Assembly (NCBI RefSeq): GCF_900155425.1
Contig: NZ_LT700191.1
Coordinates: 1,777,700-1,841,699, forward strand
Reading direction: 5' to 3'
Length of the DNA stretch: 64,000 bases
Source: Parabacteroides massiliensis
GTDB taxonomy: Bacteria > Bacteroidota > Bacteroidia > Bacteroidales > Tannerellaceae
A program made the translations under genes and the position numbers. Each line of letters starts with the position of its first letter. Positions within the stretch are counted from its first letter, which is position 1. The notes under the pieces were generated by a model. The model saw only the letters and a program-made list of their open reading frames with translations. It had not been told where the DNA came from and ran no database searches. Of the stretch, positions 59,425 to 64,000 are shown in pieces.

Positions 59425-61719
59425 ATGAGCGACATAAATGATACAAAAGACACAGCAGACACGCAGCCGGACCAGCAGGCGAAACCCGCTCTCTCGGCCG
59501 ACGAGCAGATGATTCAGGATGGCTTCAACGCGCTGCTGCAGGATTATCTTAATTCAAATCACCGGCGTAAGGTGGAGCGCATAACCAAAGCGTTTAACTT
59601 TGCCAACCAGGCACATGCCGGTGTGAAACGTCGTTCGGGCGAGCCTTACATCATGCACCCGATAGCCGTGGCACGTATTGTTTGCCGCGAGATGGGACTG
59701 GGGTCCACATCTATTTGTTCGGCTCTGTTGCACGATGTGGTGGAGGACACCGAGTACACGGTGGAAGATATAAAGGATATGTTCGGCGAGAAGATCGCCC
59801 AGATCGTGGACGGCCTGACGAAGATATCCGGCGGTATATTCGGTGAACAGGCATCGGCGCAGGCAGAGAATTTCCGTAAGTTGCTGCTGACGATGAGTGA
59901 TGATATTCGGGTAATCCTGATCAAGATTGCCGACCGTCTCCATAACATGCGCACGCTGGGCTCTATGTTGCCCGCAAAGCAATTCAAGATAGCCGGTGAG
60001 ACGCTTTACCTCTATGCCCCTCTGGCACACCGTCTGGGGCTTTTCTCCATCAAGACGGAATTGGAAGACCTGAGCTTCAAGTATGAACATCCGCAGGAAT
60101 ATGCCTTTATCAACCTGAAACTGAAATCTACGGAAGCAGCCCGTAACACCTTGTTCGAGCATTTTGCCGTGCCGGTAGACAAGAAGTTGAAGGAGATGGG
60201 GCTCCACTACGAAATGCGTGCCCGTGTGAAATCCGCCTATTCCATTTGGAACAAGATGGAGAGCAAAGGGGTCAGTTTTGAAGACATATACGATATATAC
60301 GCCGTCCGTATCATCTTCGACCCGCTGCCGGGGGTGGACGAGAAGAACCAGTGTTGGGATATCTATTCCGCCATCACGGATATCTACCGTATCCGTCCGG
60401 ACCGTATCCGCGACTGGGTGAGCCGTCCGAAAGCCAACGGGTACCAGGCGTTGCACCTGACCGTGATGGGACCTGACGGGCAATGGGTGGAGATACAGAT
60501 CCGCAGCCGCCGAATGGACGAGATCGCCGAGAAGGGCTTTGCTGCCCATTGGAAATATAAGGAGCATAACATAGAGGAGGATACGGAGCTCGACAAATGG
60601 TTGCAGACCATCACCGAGATACTGGAAAGCCCGGATCCGAATGCTTTGGACTTCCTCGACACGATCAAACTGAATCTTTTTACCTCCGAGATATTTGTCT
60701 TTACTCCGAAAGGCGATATCAAGACTTTGCCTCAAGGAGCTACGGCTCTGGATTTCGGATATGCCCTTCACTCGGACATCGGAAACAAATGTATCGGTGC
60801 GAAAGTCAACCATCGTTTGGTGCCGCTCAGCCATCAGTTGGCAAGTGGCGACCAGGTGGAGATCCTGACCTCCCGTTCGCAGAACCCGCAGCCGGAATGG
60901 TTGAATTTCGTCACGACGGCAAGGGCGCGTGCAAGAATCGATGCTTACCTGAAAAAGGTCCGTAAAGAGGCTGCCAAAGAAGGTGAGATTAAAGTGATCG
61001 ATGCTTTCAAGCGTAATAATTTGGAGGCCAACACATCCAATATCGACAAGTTGTGCATGTATTACGGTTTCTCCAAACGGGAAGAATTCTACTATGCGGT
61101 AGAGAAAGGAGATGTGATCCTGCCGGAAAATATCCATAAACTGTTGAAAGAGAAAACGGACAATGTCCTCTTTAAATATGTCAAGCAGGCGCTCCGCGTG
61201 GCAACGAAAGCAACATCCGGAAAGAGAGAAGAGGAAGAACAGCCGAAAGAGAAACCGAAATATGACAAGAAGAAACCTTATATCCTGAAAGAGGAGGCTT
61301 TTGAACGCAATTATGTCATTGCCGATTGCTGTAAACCGATTCCGGGTGACGAGTCGTTAGGCTTTATCAACGACGATGGCAACGTGGTAGTCCACAAACG
61401 TTCCTGCCCGATAGCCATGCGCTTGAAAAGCAGTTTTGGTGAACGTATCCTGAATACGGAATGGAGCAGCCATCATTCTTCGTTCGAGGCAACGCTTGAG
61501 ATTAAGGGTATTGACTCGATTGGGGTTTTGAATACGATTACCCGTACGATTTCCGACGATTTCAATGTCAATATCATCCGCCTGCTGATCGAGGCGAAAG
61601 ACGGTGTGTTCGAAGGAAAAGTGAAGATGAAAGTGCACGATGTGGAGGATATCCAGCGGATGTGCGTAGTCCTGTCCAAGATAAAGAATATCCAGTCTGT
61701 GGCCCGTGTGGCAGACTAA
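59425..61719 (+). CDS. Bifunctional (p)ppGpp synthetase/hydrolase (RelA/SpoT family)
   Basis: A 764-residue long RSH protein. The hydrolase HD domain shows HAGVKRRSGEPYIMHPIAVA, LLHDVVEDTEYT and IKIADRLHNMRTL. The synthetase domain shows DIYDIYAVRIIFDPLPG and PKANGYQALHLTVMGPDG, with VEIQIRSRRMDEIAEKGFAAHW. A TGS domain (IFVFTPKGDIKTLPQGATALDFGYALH), a zinc-finger-like region with ADCCKPIPGD and a C-terminal ACT domain complete it. Since the HD motif is intact, both making and breaking of the alarmone are expected. Confidence 0.95.
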   Translation: MSDINDTKDTADTQPDQQAKPALSADEQMIQDGFNALLQDYLNSNHRRKVERITKAFNFANQAHAGVKRRSGEPYIMHPIAVARIVCREMGLGSTSICSALLHDVVEDTEYTVEDIKDMFGEKIAQIVDGLTKISGGIFGEQASAQAENFRKLLLTMSDDIRVILIKIADRLHNMRTLGSMLPAKQFKIAGETLYLYAPLAHRLGLFSIKTELEDLSFKYEHPQEYAFINLKLKSTEAARNTLFEHFAVPVDKKLKEMGLHYEMRARVKSAYSIWNKMESKGVSFEDIYDIYAVRIIFDPLPGVDEKNQCWDIYSAITDIYRIRPDRIRDWVSRPKANGYQALHLTVMGPDGQWVEIQIRSRRMDEIAEKGFAAHWKYKEHNIEEDTELDKWLQTITEILESPDPNALDFLDTIKLNLFTSEIFVFTPKGDIKTLPQGATALDFGYALHSDIGNKCIGAKVNHRLVPLSHQLASGDQVEILTSRSQNPQPEWLNFVTTARARARIDAYLKKVRKEAAKEGEIKVIDAFKRNNLEANTSNIDKLCMYYGFSKREEFYYAVEKGDVILPENIHKLLKEKTDNVLFKYVKQALRVATKATSGKREEEEQPKEKPKYDKKKPYILKEEAFERNYVIADCCKPIPGDESLGFINDDGNVVVHKRSCPIAMRLKSSFGERILNTEWSSHHSSFEATLEIKGIDSIGVLNTITRTISDDFNVNIIRLLIEAKDGVFEGKVKMKVHDVEDIQRMCVVLSKIKNIQSVARVAD

Positions 61720-61727
61720 GCCGAAAA

Positions 61728-61774
61728 AGGTGGTGTGTGAAAAACGGCCTTGTCCCGTGCTTGACACACCACCT
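61728..61774. terminator. Bidirectional terminator between relA/spoT and the DUF3127 gene
   Basis: AGGTGGTGTGT (61728-61738) and ACACACCACCT (61764-61774) form a perfect 11-bp stem; a T-rich tract follows on the right. Confidence 0.8.
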
Positions 61775-61790
61775 CTTTCTTTATTAGATA

Positions 61791-62186
61791 TTAGAAAGGC
61801 AGATCGTCTATCGGATTGGCCGGGCCGAAATCCGGAACAGCGGATGCTGCAGGGGCGGATGCCGGTACTGCGTTTTCAGGAATCATGGCTCCCGGTGCTG
61901 ACTGGGGAGCGGCGGCCGTCGGACGTTCCACTTTCCAGGCGTTGATATTCGTAAACCAACGTCCTTGATATTCGCGGCTGTCTATGTCGAAATATACTGT
62001 AAGTTCTTCTCCGGGCTGTATGGCTGCCTGGTCGATGCGGTCTGCACCGAAAATCTGGAAGCATACTTTCTTCGGATATTGATCATGTGTTTCCAGGACA
62101 TATTCCTGCTTTTTCCACTCGTTTCCGTTTTTGCTGATACCGCCTTGAACCGGCAGTACTGCGATGATTCTTCCCGTAATTTCCAT
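61791..62186 (-). CDS. DUF3127 OB-fold-like protein with SSB-type C-terminal tip
   Basis: A 131-residue protein. The N-terminal 90 residues (MEITGRIIAVLPVQGGISKN, CFQIFGADRIDQAAIQPGEELTVYFDIDSREYQGRWFTNI) read as a DUF3127 OB-fold. An Ala/Pro-rich flexible linker leads to the ending ANPIDDLPF. This order of OB fold, linker and acidic tip ending in Pro-Phe is that of single-stranded-DNA-binding protein, whose DDIPF tip recruits repair proteins. DUF3127 has no established role. Confidence 0.85.
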   Translation of the reverse strand: MEITGRIIAVLPVQGGISKNGNEWKKQEYVLETHDQYPKKVCFQIFGADRIDQAAIQPGEELTVYFDIDSREYQGRWFTNINAWKVERPTAAAPQSAPGAMIPENAVPASAPAASAVPDFGPANPIDDLPF

Positions 62187-62272
62187 GTCTCTTGTTTTTA
62201 TAAATTGAGTGCGAAGGTACGATTTTCCGGCGTAACAAGCTAATTCTTTAAAGCCGTTTTTGTATGCAGAAG

Positions 62273-62629
62273 CTATTTGGACGCTTCTAAAGCATCGAAT
62301 GCATCTTTCATGGCGAGCAGTTCTTCCTTGATCTGCTTCAACCTGTTTACGATCTCTTCATGGCGTATCGTCGTTTCCGGATTCTCTTTCAGCTTTTGCC
62401 GGGCGCCAGCCAGTGTCATTCCCCTTTCTTTCACCAAGTGGTAGACCAGACGTATGGCGTCGATGTCTTCTTTCCGGTATGAGCGGGTCCCTTTGCCGGT
62501 CTTGCGTGGGTTGATCTGGTCGAATTCTTTCTCCCAGAAACGCAGGGTAGACTCGTTGACGTCGAACATTTGTGCCACCTCGCTGATGGAGAAATAGAGC
62601 TTTGGATTTTTATCTTTATTTAATGCCAT
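62273..62629 (-). CDS. MerR-family transcriptional regulator
   Basis: A 118-residue regulator; I use the ATG at 62629 (MALNKDKNPKLYFSISEVAQ), with 62641 as an alternative. The winged helix has FSISEVAQMFDVNESTLRFWEKEFDQINPRKTGKGTRSYRKEDIDAI. A coiled coil follows (LKQIKEELLAMKDAFDALEAS). There is no metal or drug-binding domain, so the inducer is unknown. It is 15 bp downstream of the M23 peptidase gene and probably co-transcribed with it. Confidence 0.9.
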   Translation of the reverse strand: MALNKDKNPKLYFSISEVAQMFDVNESTLRFWEKEFDQINPRKTGKGTRSYRKEDIDAIRLVYHLVKERGMTLAGARQKLKENPETTIRHEEIVNRLKQIKEELLAMKDAFDALEASK

Positions 62630-62644
62630 CGTATTAAACAATGT

Positions 62645-63628
62645 TTAATCCATAACCTGGCCGTGATTTTCCGCAATCTGTATCATACGGTCGTATTCTT
62701 CCGGAGTCAGGTCCATATAGTAGTATTTGGACGGGTTGTCGTACTTGCCACGGACAATCACCTCGTAGTGCAGGTGCGGGCCGGTGGATTTTCCGGTGTT
62801 GCCCACTTCCCCGATCACTTCTCCGCGCTTGACTTTCTGGCCGACGCGTGCGCGGTATTTGCTCATATGGCCGTAAAGTGTCTGGAAACCATGACCGTGG
62901 TCGATCATCAGACAGTTTCCGTATCCTTGTTTCCATGCGGCAAAAGTGACGACTCCGTCGCCGGTGGCATAGATTTCCGTACCCACTTTGGCGGAAAAGT
63001 CCATACCGGAGTGGAAGCGGGGAGTACGGTAGATCGGGTCGATACGTACGCCATAGCCGGATGCCGTGCGTTTCAGGTCCTTATTGGCAATCGGCTGTAT
63101 GGCGGGGATGCATTTGCTTCGTTCTTCTTGGTTCTTGCCCAAGGTGATGAGTTCGTCCAGCGAGTTGGATTGGATATAGAGCTGTTTGCTCAGCATATCC
63201 ATCTTGCGGGTGGTCGAAACGACCAGCTCCGAATTGGACAGGCTCATCAGATGTTCATACCGGTTGGTCCCGCCGAAGCCGGATTTGCGGACGGATTCGG
63301 GGATCGATTCCGCCTGGAAGATTGCCCGGTACAGGTTTTCATCGCGTTGCTGTATGTCATCCAGGACTTCCAGCGCAGTGTTCAGGCGCAACGAAAGCAC
63401 TTCGTATTGCGTCTGCAACAGCTTGTTCTCTTTCTTTAAAAGCGATTCGACAGGCGAGTCGAACGTGCGTGAGAAGATAAAGAAAATACCTGCTCCGACC
63501 ACAATCCCGATGCTCAGGTGGCGGAGCACACCGAAGAAGCGGTCCTTGACGGAAGGGTAAACACGTTCGTAACTGAGCGTGTTTGGGTTATATAAGTAAT
63601 ATGTTTTTCTGTTTTTAAATAGTTTCAT
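62645..63628 (-). CDS. M23 family peptidoglycan metallopeptidase
   Basis: A 327-residue inner-membrane-anchored protein starting at the ATG at 63628. A membrane helix lies near residues 33-52 (LSIGIVVGAGIFFIFSRTF), followed by a coiled coil. The C-terminal LytM domain has FHSGMDFSAKVGTEIYATGDG, the glycine-rich middle, and GPHLHYEVIVRG. All zinc ligands (HxxxD and HxH) are present, so it should be an active endopeptidase rather than an EnvC-type activator. Confidence 0.92.
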   Translation of the reverse strand: MKLFKNRKTYYLYNPNTLSYERVYPSVKDRFFGVLRHLSIGIVVGAGIFFIFSRTFDSPVESLLKKENKLLQTQYEVLSLRLNTALEVLDDIQQRDENLYRAIFQAESIPESVRKSGFGGTNRYEHLMSLSNSELVVSTTRKMDMLSKQLYIQSNSLDELITLGKNQEERSKCIPAIQPIANKDLKRTASGYGVRIDPIYRTPRFHSGMDFSAKVGTEIYATGDGVVTFAAWKQGYGNCLMIDHGHGFQTLYGHMSKYRARVGQKVKRGEVIGEVGNTGKSTGPHLHYEVIVRGKYDNPSKYYYMDLTPEEYDRMIQIAENHGQVMD

Positions 63629-63654
63629 CAAATATTTTTTTGCTTGAATACGTG

Positions 63655-63662
63655 CAAAAATA
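63655..63662 (-). promoter_or_regulatory. -7 box of the M23 peptidase-merR operon
   Basis: TATTTTTG on the minus strand (63662-63655), about 27 bases before the ATG at 63628. It is 12 bp from the divergent alaS box, so the two promoters are packed back to back. Confidence 0.5.
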
Positions 63663-63673
63663 ATAATTTGCTG

Positions 63674-63681
63674 TACTTTTG
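63674..63681 (+). promoter_or_regulatory. alaS: -7 box of alaS
   Basis: TACTTTTG, 45 bases before the ATG at 63726. Confidence 0.5.
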
Positions 63682-63725
63682 CAAATTGTTTTTCAGAATA
63701 TTAACGAGACTATATAGAATAGATT

Positions 63726-64000
63726 ATGTTGACAGCAAAAGAAATCCGTGAATCATTTAAAGACTTCTTCGCTTCCAAGCAGCACCAGATTGTGCCTTCT
63801 GCTCCAATGGTTGTGAAGGGCGACCCTACATTGATGTTTACCAATGCAGGTATGAACCAGTTCAAAGATATAATCCTGGGAAACGTACCCCGTAAATATC
63901 CACGTGTCGCGGATTCACAAAAGTGTCTTCGTGTGAGTGGCAAACATAACGACCTGGAAGAGGTAGGACACGACACGTACCACCACACCATGTTTGAGAT
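63726..64000 (+). CDS. alaS: Alanine--tRNA ligase, N-terminal part (cut by window edge)
   Basis: The first 91 codons are present. The class II core motif 1 region is visible ([66 protein letters not shown]). AlaRS charges tRNA-Ala; the rest of the gene lies beyond the right edge. Confidence 0.95.
   Translation, partial: MLTAKEIRESFKDFFASKQHQIVPSAPMVVKGDPTLMFTNAGMNQFKDIILGNVPRKYPRVADSQKCLRVSGKHNDLEEVGHDTYHHTMFE

Noticed and set aside
59554-61137. Long open frame (527 codons) on the minus strand
   Set aside because: Entirely inside the relA/spoT gene; composition is that of a reversed coding frame.

Overview
The window reads as chromosomal DNA of a gut Bacteroidales bacterium, most probably a Parabacteroides; the species cannot be fixed from sequence alone. 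Three things point there. Promoters follow the Bacteroidetes pattern (TTG or TTT, about 18-21 bp, then TAnnTTTG) and no start relies on a clear Shine-Dalgarno. The gene set includes NigD-like, DUF3109, DUF4492 and DUF3127 proteins, RprXY and a glycine-lipid pair. Two very large secreted proteins share the C-terminal tail (DUF6383 type) that I associate with Parabacteroides surface-layer proteins.

Layout. 1-8.3 kb: a cut-off Rpn-type nuclease gene, hflX, xerD, then aroQ, pyk, an O-methyltransferase, rbfA and a LolC/E-like permease, ending in a second, divergent Rpn-type gene. 8.6-12 kb: a 1098-residue secreted DUF6383 protein with a strong promoter and terminator. 12.2-27.5 kb: an almost complete division and cell-wall cluster (rsmH, ftsL-like, ftsI, murE, mraY, murD, ftsW, murG, murC, ftsQ, ftsA, ftsZ) without an mraZ next to it. 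27.5-31.7 kb: yqeY, cstA, a full-length near-twin of the Rpn gene at the left edge, and a YgjP-like peptidase. 31.8-40.6 kb: gpmI, a DUF3109 gene, glsB/glsA-like acyltransferases, rprX/rprY, surE, lpxB. 40.7-46.3 kb: a NigD-like lipoprotein, an ECF sigma factor with a membrane anti-sigma candidate and a YGN-repeat exported protein, then a DUF1080 lipoprotein with a Gfo/Idh oxidoreductase. 46.5-50.8 kb: DUF4492-cydA-cydB and RNase Z. 51-54.5 kb: a small CTD-only secreted protein and a second giant DUF6383 gene on the minus strand. 55.4-64 kb: parA-parB-DUF5683-mltD, relA/spoT, DUF3127, MerR, an M23 peptidase, and the 5' end of alaS.

The most interesting signal joins the two DUF6383 genes. Upstream of each lies the same roughly 100-bp promoter block, ungapped between the two loci and with a textbook -33/-7 pair. 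In the 8.6-kb locus the promoter points at the gene. In the 54-kb locus it points away from the gene and sits between two copies of AAACGTACGTTT, 174 bp apart. That is the layout of an invertible, phase-variable promoter captured in the OFF state, beside a paralogue that is ON.

The second theme is a set of short intergenic repeat families: hairpins of 7-mers based on ATAAATC, AACTTTC or AATTGTC, and 21-bp-period arrays of GAAACWWWWGTTTC. They sit between co-directional housekeeping genes. One hairpin family carries a conserved asymmetric loop found in both orientations. In three genes (aroQ, murE, surE) the stop codon lies inside the repeat.
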